From: Sceloporus undulatus | Taxonomy: Eukaryota > Chordata > Lepidosauria > Squamata > Phrynosomatidae | Assembly (NCBI RefSeq): GCF_019175285.1 | Contig: NC_056528.1 | Location: 18,207,020-18,271,019, forward strand | DNA length: 64,000 bases | Reading direction: 5' to 3' | Shown: one piece after another, positions 1 to 11,036 of the stretch | Layout of the letters: each line of letters starts with the position of its first letter | Position numbering within the stretch: position 1 is the first letter of the stretch | Made by a program: the position numbers and the translations under genes | Notes under the pieces: model-generated | Database searches by the model: none | Told to the model about the DNA's origin: nothing | What the model saw: only the letters and a program-made list of their open reading frames with translations

Positions 1-391
1 TCAAGATGATATTGCTGGAGTTCAACAGGAGACTTTAAGAGTTACTGCCTCATTGTTTTTCATGTGCAAATTAGTATCTTGAGTATATTCATCTTCAGCT
101 TGCTTGCAAATTTATTACTTAGATTTTTCCCTTTGCCGTGTTTGATTGGCTGAATAGTTCAGATCTGGCTTCTGCCTACAAAACCTTAAAGTTGAGCTTT
201 CCTCACAAACCTCTTGCAGACAGTGAAACTGATTATACTGCAGGTGAGCTGACCTGTCTTGCTTGAATTCAGTTTTGGTTTACAGATGCAACACTGACTA
301 CCAGTTTGTGGTGTTAAGGAGCCCCAGGCCATAATGAATCTGGAGAGCAATGAGACAAAGAGAGTCTTAAATCAAATTCCATTCAGGGTGA

Positions 392-1421
<1,030 letters not shown>

Positions 1422-1920
1422 ACCGGGATTCCTGCTGAACTGGCCTTTTCCAGATCCTGTAACAAAGGAAGACTCAAACTGTAACAAGCTGGGTTCACAA
1501 AGAGCCATTGCTGGCTTCCATGCTGATTCCCTACTGGGGACTGTGGCTGGCTTGCTGGAGTTCCAAGGACAGAGCCTAAAGATGTTCCATGCACCCTCAT
1601 CAAACCAAGCAGAGTTTCTCTTGAGAGTATCTTTATTTTTGTATTTTCCCACATCTCTTCCTCATACATTGGGCTTTGTCTCTTCAGCCCTAGACTACCG
1701 CAACTGCAAAATAAAAAAGCCACCTCAGCAGCCAGCCAGCATGCCGGGTAGTGGCTTCCCCAGCATGTATCAATTCCATACCCACCCTTGGTGATATCTG
1801 AAGCACAAACAGAGGGTAACTTCTTAGGTCGCTCTGCTGGTGTTTAGGATTGGGGTGCCTTCTCTGTTGGACAGAGACTGTTTTTTTAAAAAAATATATT
1901 AAAGCAGGCCTTCTGCTTGA
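1422..1920 (+). other. PRPF4: Probable PRPF4 3' untranslated region
   Basis: Non-coding sequence after the TAA contains AATAAA near 1709 and ATTAAA near 1898. The second is followed within about 20 bases by the end of the unique-looking sequence. Which poly(A) site is used cannot be told from sequence alone. Confidence 0.5.
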
Positions 1921-2140
1921 ATCACAAAGAATGTGTTCTTTGCATTTCTAATGCCTCTCCTCTTAGGCTGCTGGGAAACAAGAGTCCTCCCATTCAACTT
2001 GCATAGTTATCCAAAGGCAACCAACCGTATGACAGCAAATCTGATGGTGTTATGTTTGAACTGAGAGGAAAATGATATTTTTTTCAAATCCCCTTTTGGC
2101 TTCAATGCCAAGCATATCCTACGTTTAAGAGAGGCCTATA

Positions 2141-2285
2141 GAAACTCACTGGGTGATCTTGGGCAGTTTACACACTCTCAGCCTCAGAGGATGGCAGTGA
2201 TAAATGCCCTCTAAACAAATCTTAGAAAAGCCCATGATAGGTCACCTTAAGTAAGGGACTACTTGCAGACGCATAACAACAACAT
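2141..2285 (+). repeat. Sauria-type SINE, divergent, head missing
   Basis: Shows the ordered SINE landmarks: the GGGTGATCTTGGGC and CTCTCAGCCTCAGAGG body, then CCATGATAGGT, and a CAACAACAACA tail. The tRNA-like head is absent and the tail region is scrambled, so this is an old copy. Confidence 0.7.
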
Positions 2286-2772
2286 AAGGCTCAGGATTTC
2301 AGTATGGGAAGCAAAGTCTGAAATACCTTCTTCCTTTCTATCAGGATCCTAACAATTATCACATAGATGCCATCTGAAGCAATTTTCACATCTTTCAAAA
2401 AACTGCACCTTGAATGCAAAGATGGGTCTGATTTCTGCGTAATTTGGCTGCTAGGACTATAGTGTGCCCACACTGGAAATGTCTTGAGGTAGAGCAAGGT
2501 TTGGAACTTAGGTCAATGGAGAGGAAATATAGTTTGTACAAGCTTTAGCAGTATGATAGACGTTCTTGGCTATTGATGGCTTGCCACCTGCTTGTAGCAA
2601 AGGCCTTTGGCACAGCAGATGTCAAGTGCTTTTGGCTTCAGTTAAGCATGTTCAGAAAGCAGATTACTACACCTGAGGCACACATAGTCTCCCCTTTTCC
2701 ATCAGACCCACTATGGAGTTCCTTTTCATAAATCCTTGGTTAAAACCAGAACAAAACCCCCATACTGTAGCC

Positions 2773-3336
2773 TCATCCCAAGCCTCCAAAGAACCGCTTG
2801 GTCCAGAAGATGGAGAAGATGAGTAGCAAAGTCATGCTCAAGATGATGGCCATCAAGTAAGCGAAAAGGCGAAGTTGGGGGTTACGAGCACATTCCCGCA
2901 AATGAATACGGTCAGGTAGGCTGATGGTCCCTGTTTGCACTGGCTCAGGGTAGATGTCCATGCTGGGTTCTGTGCCCAAGTCAAGGGTATAAACCCTGGG
3001 TTGGCGTAGGAAGTATCTGCTTTTGTGCTGCTCCTTCAGGTACAGCTGCCTCCCTTCCAGGATGATGAGATTGGGCTCCAGATGCAGAAGATGTAAGACA
3101 GCCTCGTTGGTGGGCAACTCGGTGACAGCTTGGTTAGATAGGAGCATGGTGGGGTGGCGACAGAGGGGGCACTGCAGTCGGTTTTGGGGTGAGGATACCA
3201 GGCTCAGGTGGGCCAGGCACTCGATGCAGAAGGAGTGGTGGCACTGGAGTAGCTTGGGAGTACGGAAGGTGTTATTGTAAGGGTTCCAGCAGACTGGGCA
3301 CTCAGATGCCAACTTTAGGGATTGCTTCTCAGCCAT
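2773..3336 (-). CDS. RNF183: RNF183, membrane RING-finger E3 ubiquitin ligase
   Basis: A single coding exon of 187 codons. I start at the ATG at 3336 (MAEKQSLKLASECPVCW), which matches the known N-terminus, rather than at an in-frame ATG 22 codons upstream. A C3HC4 RING is complete at C13, C16, C32, H34, C37, C40, C56 and C59. A conserved middle (KSRYFLRQPRVYTLDLG) is followed by one C-terminal membrane segment at about residues 160-182 (LFAYLMAIILSMTLLLIFSI) ending FWTKRFFGGLG. Human RNF183 is 192 residues with the same architecture. The family anchors in ER and other endomembranes with the RING in the cytosol and transfers ubiquitin from E2 enzymes. It lies tail-to-tail with PRPF4, its neighbour in mammals too. 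No lesion is seen and identification is firm. Confidence 0.95.
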   Translation of the reverse strand: MAEKQSLKLASECPVCWNPYNNTFRTPKLLQCHHSFCIECLAHLSLVSSPQNRLQCPLCRHPTMLLSNQAVTELPTNEAVLHLLHLEPNLIILEGRQLYLKEQHKSRYFLRQPRVYTLDLGTEPSMDIYPEPVQTGTISLPDRIHLRECARNPQLRLFAYLMAIILSMTLLLIFSIFWTKRFFGGLG

Positions 3337-3526
3337 GCTGTGGATGGGAGATGCCAGCCTGTAGTGCCCATGAAGAAGCTTGGTTTGCTGCTTAGGAGGC
3401 ACAGAAGACCAGATGGAGTCTTAGTGAATTAATTCACCATGGTGTCACCCTGTGGCATGTTACAGCACAGGCCTTTCAAAAAACACAAAGTAAGAGACAG
3501 GGCAAATCAGCACTTCAATATTAAAG

Positions 3527-3650
3527 TAAAAATAGGAGGAGTTTGCTAGGAGAAGCTGCAGCAGTTTGCTTTTGCCTGAGTCTACTGGGAAGAACAAGTT
3601 TCTGACCGCTCCCCTCTTTGCTGAGCAACTGGATGCAAACTACTTAATGT
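3527..3650 (+). repeat. Dispersed repeat 'family D', partial copy
   Basis: Contains the family hallmarks GAAGCTGCAGCAGTTTGC and TTGCCTGAGTCTACTGGGAA. It is followed by an oppositely oriented copy, so the two form a loose inverted pair just upstream of RNF183. Confidence 0.6.
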
Positions 3651-3751
3651 ACTATACCTTTGCAGTGTGGAAAAGATCCTGGTCTATGAAATGCTTGCCT
3701 CATTGCCTCATGCCCTTCAACTACCCCAGTTTTACAGGGACAGCCACAATC

Positions 3752-4092
3752 TTTTGGTGTATTTTTCCATCTGCTTTTATATGTCTCACTTTCTTTCTCT
3801 TCTTACTTTTCCCCTTTGCCCTCAGCTTACTTCAGTAAAACCAAGCTGCAGTACTGTACATCCTGAGTTTAAAATGCAAAAGTAGTTTGTACTCCATTAA
3901 CAGCAAGAGAGAAAGAAGAAAAGGGGGCAGAATCTTGCCCTTCCCAGGAGGCACAGGCAACAGCAAACTCCTGCTCCCTCTCCTAGCTTGTCTGTTCTTT
4001 CTCATTAACATCTATTGACATTGTCACCACACATCAGTGTTGCCCAGCCACCTGTGTCCCATTTTTCATCTGCAAAATGTTAGCGAGTATGT
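3752..4092 (-). repeat. Dispersed repeat 'family D', nearly full copy
   Basis: Reverse orientation. Landmarks are CCTCAGCTTACTTCAGT, AAATGCAAAAGTAGTTTG, CTTGCCCTTCCCAGGAGGC and CATCTGCAAAATGTTAG. The same blocks in the same order recur at more than a dozen places in the window. Confidence 0.7.
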
Positions 4093-5210
4093 TTGTTTAT
4101 ATTAGTGCATGTGTGTTTAGCTTGGCATGTTCTTTGCTCCTGGAAGGATGCTGACATTAAGTTTTAAGGCCATCTCATTCTTCCAGCCACAGTTCTGCCT
4201 TGTTACCATTGCCGCCACCACCACCCCAAAAATAAGAGAAAGGGATGGAGGTTGCATAGTCTCATCGTACCTTTATCAGGAACAAGGCCGCTTTGCACAG
4301 TTGCAGGCAAGTATCCCAGAAGCCATGCCAGCTGCTTCCACATTCTCCTCCTCATTCCTTCTTGCTTTTTCTTACAATGTCTGGTTTAGATCATCCGTCT
4401 ATATGCAGGAAGATGCTCCTTTTCTCCAACATGGCTGATGCGAGAGTGTCTACTCTCCTTTATGCCATTCTCCGGGGACTTTGTCCCTTGCTCAGGGCAC
4501 AGCGTTCTCTGTGAGGTTGGCAGGCAGATGTTGTTTACTGCCAGGAGAACTTGCCACTCAAGAAAAAGAACAGTGGCAAGCCTAACAGCATACCATCGAC
4601 TGCCATGGCAATGCCAAAGCCTTCTCCTCTGAGCTGCCTTTTTTATAGTCTTATCCTAGCCAGAAAGTTGTGGATCTTGAGGAAAAGGACACCTTTATTT
4701 GGAAGAGCTGGATACAGGTCTACTTTGTTAGGACAGGATAATCTGGGCAGACTGAACAGTGTGTGGCAAGGTGTCTTTGAGAGGGGAGAACCTTTATTTT
4801 TCTTGGGCCGCTTCCAGTTCCAGAAAACCTCTTTGGGGCATTGAGTTCCCAGATTTCAGAACCCATCCTTGCCTCAAGATGAACATCTAAATTGAAAGTT
4901 GCTACCACACCTGAACTTATGTTCCAGGAGTAAAGAGAGAGCAGGGCAGACGCCAAGCCATTTGCAAAACCATAAAAGCATATCTCTTTATTTTAAGGTA
5001 TTAAAGCCCAACTAAATTGTACAGCTAGCTGAGGATCCCTCACACAAGTGAAAAACCAGATGAAAGATGCAACCATTCATAAGCCAAAGCAAAATAGTAT
5101 TCTCTTTCTCAGTCCACAAACAGCATTGTGCGGTCATTGGCATCAGTTTCACATTCTGTTGAAAGAACCTAAAATGGCTCAAAACTGTGGCAGAATTGCC
5201 CCATGTCCTC
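4093..5210. other. Intergenic, no recognised feature
   Basis: Between the family D repeat and the SINE at 5211 I see no exon with plausible splice sites and no repeat I can name. Open frames here are short and resemble nothing I know. Confidence 0.5.
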
Positions 5211-5435
5211 TGTTGTGTGCCTTCGAGTCGTTTCTGACCTATGGCAACCCTAAGTCAAACCTATCATGGGGTTTTCTTGGCAAGATTTGTTCCGAGGGGG
5301 TTTGCATTTGCCTTCCTCTGAGGCTGAGAGAATGTGACTTTCCCAAAGGTCACCGAGTGGGTTTCCGTGGCTGAGCAGGTATTCAAACTCTGGTCTCCAT
5401 TCATAGTCCAATGCTCAAATCACTATACCATGCTG
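5211..5435 (-). repeat. Sauria-type SINE, near full length
   Basis: Reverse-oriented. It begins with the Bov-B-like tail (TGTTGTGTGCCTTCGAGTCG), passes TCTTGGCAAGATTTGTTC and GAGGCTGAGAGAATGTGACT, and ends in the tRNA-like head (CCAATGCTCAAATCACTATA). Confidence 0.88.
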
Positions 5436-5729
5436 CACATTATGAGACATTGGGAACAAATAATCATGATTTGGGGGGCCACAAAGTGGAGAGTGCGGCC
5501 CTCCAACGTCTCCTGTGGGAGGCTATGAGGCCACTTTATCCCTCACTTGTTTCAACAAATGCCTTCCACATATCCATATGCTGTTCTATAACTGAAAGAA
5601 TACACACAAGTTTATTGGTATATTTTTCCATGGGTAATTTATAAGATTTAAGCAGTCTCATCCATAGAAGTGCCATGAATCAGGGCTGACTTGAGGACAG
5701 CTAACAGCTGTGTGTCAGATGTGTGGCCC

Positions 5730-6598
5730 TTAGGAAACAAAACCCTGTTCCAGATTCTGCCTAGGCCTCACCAGGAGGACAACAAAGCTCTTGTTGGTAG
5801 CCAATGTCAATTTTTCTGGGCCCCCGTTGGCAAAATGAATGGCATCCAAAATATCTGACACTAATACAGGGGCTGAGGTGAGAAGGAGGAACTCTTCCTG
5901 AGCTTGTCCTGTGCCATTTAGAGATAAGATGAGATTGAACTCTTTTCTGTCAAAGGAGTGGCCCCAGGGCGCCATCAAACCATAGGGGAGAAGACTTTGC
6001 CCCATGTAGATCTCAGCAGTGGAAACGTGACAGGTCCAGCTTTCTAGAAAGTCCCTCCAGGGATACCATCCACTACCTTGATCTAGAAGCTGGACCTTCA
6101 TGGCACATTCCTTGGTCAGAAAGGACAGAGTCATTTTCACAAGGCACAAAAGGGTGATGCTCCCATTTCTAGGCTCTGTTGCAACCAAGATCCCAACACG
6201 GTTGTGTTGGATCCTTCCCAGTTGGTCTTGTGTACAGTGATGGAGAGCCTGCCATGTTGTTTCTGGATGGTTTGGGAAGAAGAAGTGAAGTGGTTTGAGG
6301 CTGTTTTCCAATCGATACGTCTTTCTGAGGCTCCAAGCCCTGTAGTCACCCAAAGGTATGTGGCTGTTATCGTGATGGAGAAGAAGAATGGAGACAAAGA
6401 TGAACAAAATGGCCAAAGCGGCAGCCAGGAAAAGAGAAGGAAGAAAGTCAGAATCTTGAGGCTCTGGTGAAGTCATTTCTGAAGATGAAGAAAGAGATGA
6501 CCTTTCTCCAGTGTTGGTTTCTGCGCATTTTTGGAGTGTGCAGTGGCATTCTGGAAAATTCCAGCTTTCGAAAGAATGTCCTTTGTCTTTTTGCATTC
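5730..6598 (-). CDS. Terminal exon of a single-pass membrane protein, possibly LAP1/LULL1-like
   Basis: The frame is open for about 290 codons to a stop at 5730. A polypyrimidine tract ending TTTAG sits at 6599-6610, so I read this as a 3'-terminal exon starting at 6598 in phase 1, with upstream exon(s) not found. An ATG at 6596 lies just inside it. The product has a serine-rich N-terminal part, one strong membrane segment (FLPSLFLAAALAILFIFVSI) about 52 residues from that ATG, and a roughly 220-residue globular part with an NGT sequon. The block from FFPNHPETTW through ITLLCLVKM has the FP-x-W and TLxCL spacing of the torsin-binding lumenal domain of TOR1AIP1/2. I recalled that resemblance by eye and it is weak. 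The long intact frame argues for a real gene. It could also be a lineage-specific membrane protein of unknown role. Confidence 0.6.
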
Positions 6599-6919
6599 CT
6601 AAACACAGCAGAGAGGAAAGCAATCAGGTTGTGATCAAAAGCAATTATTTTAAAGAACAAGACCAAAGCTAAGTCTGAGATAAAAAAGTTGAGAGAGTCT
6701 TAAGATGGTTGCATGAACTGTACCCCCAAAACTACTCATCTCAGAGCCTGGAAACATTTGCATCAGCACTAATGCTCTAACCTCAAATTATTAACAGGAC
6801 TAAATTATCACTAAACCATCAAGGGGTCCAAATAAAATACATTTCCTAAATACTTTACCAAATCTGTTCAATCATTTCATTAAAAATATAAGTTACACAA
6901 TCCCTAAACATGGCTAGTT

Positions 6920-7010
6920 TGTTGTCATGTCATTTCCTACTTATGGAGAGCATAAGGTTTCCTTGGCAAAAAATTCATCAGAGAAGTTTGCCATTGCCAT
7001 CCTCTGGCAC
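6920..7010 (-). repeat. Sauria-type SINE tail fragment
   Basis: Reverse-oriented tail and body: GTTGTCATGTCATTTCCTAC, TTCCTTGGCAAAAAATTCAT, GTTTGCCATTGCCATCCTCT. Confidence 0.65.
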
Positions 7011-7055
7011 TCAAAATAGAGTAATATTGTGAATTCTCTGAACAGAATAATCATA

Positions 7056-7124
7056 AAACCTCATGATGCCTTAGGGTCGCCATAAGTCAGAAACAATGTG
7101 AAGGCACACAACACACACACACAA
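7056..7124 (+). repeat. Sauria-type SINE tail fragment
   Basis: Forward tail (CCTTAGGGTCGCCATAAGTC, GTGAAGGCACACAAC) running into a short AC repeat. It faces the fragment at 6920-7010. Confidence 0.7.
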
Positions 7125-7301
7125 GGTCCATTACAAAGGCATAACTCTCTTTGCTTCCATTGACTTGCATTATATGGCTGGCTTTGCCCTGACACTACCG
7201 TTTGCTGTGACATTTGGGCCCCAGTCATTTTCAGCCTTCTCCCATGGGCTGCAGAGATTGAAAGTCTGAGAACTTCACAAATAAGACCAAAATGAGGGAT
7301 G

Positions 7302-7400
7302 GGAATCATTTCCAGATCTGGTTGGACTGCAACACCCAGCATTCCCCACCATTGGCTATGCTAGTGAAGGCTGCTGGGAGATATAGTCCAACCACATATG
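7302..7400. repeat. Foldback MITE scrap (hAT-like)
   Basis: Two arms, GGTTGGACTGCAACACCCAG and GGGAGATATAGTCCAACCA, are inverted copies around CCACCATTGGCTATGC. The same pattern recurs at 18136, 23892, 26762 and 35821. Confidence 0.55.
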
Positions 7401-7564
7401 GATGGTTACACGATTCCCACCCGTGGATCAAAACAGTTGGTATGGATGGGCTTTTTCTTAACTAATGCAGCTTGCTTCACTTCCTTGAGTCATCTTTACT
7501 TATTTGCTTTGTGCTCAAATATCTGGACAGTTTCCTATTGCCAACCTAGCCATGTAGTTTGCGT

Positions 7565-7588
7565 ATTATTATTATTATTATTATTACA
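7565..7588. repeat. ATT microsatellite
   Basis: Eight consecutive ATT/TTA triplets. Confidence 0.85.
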
Positions 7589-8173
7589 AGATACAAAAGT
7601 TAAAACACAATGTCAATGATCAGAATTTTGTTTAAAACCAGTCTTATGGGATAAACGTAAGCAGGTTATCTTGGTTCTTTGGCCTACTTTCCCCGGCGAT
7701 GAGACGGGTAGATAGTCTCAGTTCCTCCAACTGTAAAACCACAGCCTGAGGCTTAAGTCCTAAACAGGTTTACACGGAATTAGGCTGTTGGCATTGCTTC
7801 TTAGCAAACAGGTTCAGAACTGCACAGACTGGAAAAAAACCCACTAACGTTCCTAGCCAAAACAAACAGGGAGGGTCTGCGTGTGTGTGAGATATAGTTT
7901 TAACAGCGGCTCCATGGCACAAGAAGAAACGTTGACACTTGGCACACAGTTGCAATCACACTGCTATTATGGCACAGTGTACGGGGCGTTGTTCAAAAGT
8001 TGGCAACCCTAACTGGATAAATGCAGCTACTCTGAGAAGTGTTTCTAATTAATTAACTAAAACCCTTTAGGATCTTCTCCTTGTTTTTTTGAATTCTTTG
8101 CCTTTACTTCAAGGAGTGAGTAACTTCTAAGAGTCCCAGTGGCATTTTCAGCACTGCTTCAGAGATGTCCAAA

Positions 8174-8411
8174 TGTTGTCGTGTGTCTTCAAATAGTTTA
8201 TGACTTATGCAGATCCTAAGACAACCCTATCAGGGTTTTTTTTCTTGGCAAGATTTGTTCAGAGGGGGTTTTGCCTTTGCCTGCCTTTGAGGCTGAGAGA
8301 GTGTGACTTGTCCAAAGTCACCCAGTCAGTTTTCATGAGCGATCGGGTATTTGAACCCTGGTTTTCATAGTCATAGTCCAATGTTCAAACCACTGCACCA
8401 TGACGGCTCTC
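8174..8411 (-). repeat. Sauria-type SINE, near full length
   Basis: Reverse-oriented. Landmarks are TCTTGGCAAGATTTGTTCAG, GAGGCTGAGAGAGTGTGACT, TTTGAACCCTGGTTTTCATA and CAATGTTCAAACCACTGC. Confidence 0.88.
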
Positions 8412-8606
8412 CACATTCCTGTGGGGGGAAAAACCCAGTGTGATTTCTGAGGCCACATCTGATTTCTTTAAAAGATAGGTGTCGAGGGTGATGTTTGAAT
8501 GGCAAATTGCACCTTTCTGGAGTGAATTGTGGTTTGGGAACAACATTGTTTGGAGAGCGTTGCGGGATATCTTTTCTCACCTGGGTTTTAGTTCAGTATT
8601 TTTATT

Positions 8607-8824
8607 GTTATGTGCCTTCGCATCAGTTCCAACTTATGGCAACCCTAAGGCAAACATATCACGGGGTTTTCTCCACGAGATTCGTTCAAAGGGGATTTGC
8701 CATTGCCTTTCCCTGAGGCTGAGAGTGTGTGACTTGCCCAAGGTCATCCAGTGTATTTTCAATGGCAAACGCTGGTCTCCAAAGTCCGAGTCAAAGGTTT
8801 AAACCACAACATGACACTGGCTCT
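8607..8824 (-). repeat. Sauria-type SINE, near full length
   Basis: Second reverse copy about 200 bases from the previous one. Landmarks are TTATGGCAACCCTAAGGCAA and TGACTTGCCCAAGGTCATCC, with head remnants ending GACACTGGCTCT. Confidence 0.85.
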
Positions 8825-9739
8825 CAGTATTACTCTAATACTAAACTATACGTTGGCCAAATGTGTCCCTGACACATTTAAGATTCATAAGAAACAGAAG
8901 TTTCTTCTTTCTTTCTTTCTTTTGTCAACGAAATAGTCTTAAATCCAGTTAAGAAGAGAGTTCAGGCGTAGAGATACTTAAAATAAGCATATACTTACCC
9001 CCATCATGTGCAATGCATGCCATCCTGCCTTCAAACTACCTCCAGAAAAAGTTGTCCTTCATTCCAAGCTGTGCCCTGCTCTTGCAATGAACCTCCTTTT
9101 ATACCTCTCCCTTGCATCTGGTGGATGCTTCCAGAGGTATGCATGCAACAGAAAATCTCCTCCTTCCCAAAGCATAGCCTTTCCTGGGTCTTAATGCGAG
9201 CAACTTCTGGTTTGGGATTCATATAAGTGATCCTTGTTCAACAGGTTTGGTGCAGAGTGACGGAACATACCTGCCTTGTAACATCATCTCATAAACCTCT
9301 ATTGTTGATTATTGACATTGTTAGCTACTCTCATTTGTAGGGTTGCTATGAGTCAAAGTTGACTTGACTGTGTGTATTGTGTGCCAAACTTCTGAAGATA
9401 CCAAAAGCCCATTGTAGAATTGCTAGGACAATTTTTGTTCCAGCTGTTGCTTTGTTGATATGAAATCAACCAACCAACCACCAAACCAACTTAAACATAC
9501 CAGCTAAAACTTAGGGAAATTGGAGCAACTAAAGTTTGAGGAAATAACACCCATGCTGTTAATTGTAATGTTGTGCAATGACCTACCCTTGTAGGTTCAC
9601 TTCTGCATATATTGTCCAAGACAAAAATAGATTTGAGCATATAGAAATATTAATCAGTAGTTTGCCATGCTAGCTAGATCTGCCGAAATCTTCTCTTCAA
9701 CCCCACTGATACAATGAAGACCTGCTTCAGCGATTTGGT
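8825..9739. other. Intergenic, a short SINE-tail trace only
   Basis: Apart from GGGTTGCTATGAGTCAAAGT near 9340 (a degenerate Bov-B/SINE tail) I recognise nothing. No frame here looks like an exon. Confidence 0.45.
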
Positions 9740-9808
9740 TCAAGTCATTTAAACCACTTCAAGCCAGTTTGCAAACCGATTTAAAATGTAGTGGGAACGA
9801 GGCCCAAT
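9740..9808. repeat. Arm of the 15.6-kb foldback element family
   Basis: TTTAAACCACTTCAAGCCAG and ATGTAGTGGGAACGAGGCC match the right arm of the element at 15627-16040. Confidence 0.6.
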
Positions 9809-10034
9809 TCAGTCGCTTGGTTTGAATGTTGGACTGCGACTCTGGAGACCAGGTTTGAATCACTGCTTGGCCCAAACCCACTGGATGACCTTGGGCAAGT
9901 CACACTCTCTCAACCTCAGAGGAAGGCAAGGCCAATCCCTCCTGAACAAATCTTGCCAAGAAAACCCCATGACAGGTTCATCTTAGGGTCTAGATAGGTT
10001 GGAAATGACTTGAAGGCACACACTACCACCAACA
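9808..10034 (+). repeat. Sauria-type SINE, near full length
   Basis: Forward copy: GAATGTTGGACTGCGACTCT (tRNA-like head), ACCTTGGGCAAGTCACACTC, AATCTTGCCAAGAAAACCCC, GGAAATGACTTGAAGGCACA. Confidence 0.88.
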
Positions 10035-10407
10035 AGAGTAAGGATTTGGGGCATGGAGAAATCCATATAATCTCCATATCCCCCAATTGTTCTGATCTGA
10101 CACATGAACCTAGGGACCCCATAGCTAGCCATGGGGGATTAGGTAGCTGGCCAGTGATAGTCTGGGTACAGTTAGTTGTTTAGGGTCCATTGGCTGTGAA
10201 GGAACGCTGGACCCCATCAGCAAAAAGGCTGGAAGCCTTCTCTGTTGGGTGCCACCTGCTGCATCATTCGCCACCAATAAATCTTATGTGTATCAGGGTG
10301 GCAATGTATATCAGTCATCACCAGCAAACAAAATCTTGAGGTGATCTGAATATAAACCCTGTTCTGGAACAGAGCAAACCTGATCACACTATTATGAGAG
10401 GACAAAG

Positions 10408-10615
10408 GCTCATCTGTACTGCAAAAATAATGCAGTTTTTGACGCCATCATGCCTCAATGCTCTGCAAACATGAGATTTGTGGTTTTGTGAGCTATTTAC
10501 TCTTTTCTCTCAGAGAGCTCTGGTGCCACAACCGAATGCAAATGCCAGGATTCCATGAGATGGAGCCATGGCAGCTAAAGTGTTGTCAAACTGCATTATT
10601 TTGCAGTGGGAGCTA
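10408..10615. repeat. Foldback MITE 'family B' (TGCATCTACAC type)
   Basis: Inverted arms: ATAATGCAGTTTTTGACGCC on the left and TGTCAAACTGCATTATTTTG on the right, with ACTACAAATCCCAGGATT-type sequence in between. One of about a dozen copies. Confidence 0.7.
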
Positions 10616-10744
10616 TAGAAAGTTATCATGATCTGCTTTAGAGATTCTGAACATCTTTGGTCCCAGTGATGGGCCTGCCTCTGTTATCACACTCTCATAC
10701 CCAATTTCTTCCCCTCTCTTCACTTCCTCTTTTCAGTCTGCTGG

Positions 10745-11036
10745 GTCACCGCAACAGAGATTTCTTTCCATGATTGCAGACTTGGCCACCGTCATCTCTT
10801 CCCTTTCTCTTTTGCTTTCCCCTGTATCTCCTTGGCCTCTTGCATCTTTGGGGAAAGCCCAGCTCAAAAGTCCTTTCTTGGGAAGGACAATACCATTCCT
10901 TGCTGGACAGAAGAGAGACAGTAAGCAGAGGACCCTGTTGCTTTTTTCCTACCATCCACCTGCCTCTTTCCCTCTCTTCTTCACCTCTTTTTCTCTAGGG
11001 AAAAAATATACAAGTTGAGCCATCCTGGATCCCAGC
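10745..11036 (+). promoter_or_regulatory. SLC2A6: Probable SLC2A6 5' region with a strong splice acceptor
   Basis: Two pyrimidine-rich stretches surround a GC-richer block. The second ends CTCTTTTTCTCTAG at 10998, a textbook acceptor 39 bases before the first homologous SLC2A6 codon. This suggests a non-coding or start-codon-bearing exon further upstream. No TATA box or CpG island is evident. Confidence 0.35.

Noticed and set aside
3336-3402. Upstream in-frame ATG of RNF183 adding 22 residues
   Set aside because: The known protein starts at MAE-Q, which matches the ATG at 3336. The extra residues have no counterpart that I recall.
10770-11018. 82-codon frame just before SLC2A6 as a possible signal-bearing first exon
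   Set aside because: Wrong frame relative to the homologous N-terminus, and it reads through the pyrimidine tract of a strong acceptor.
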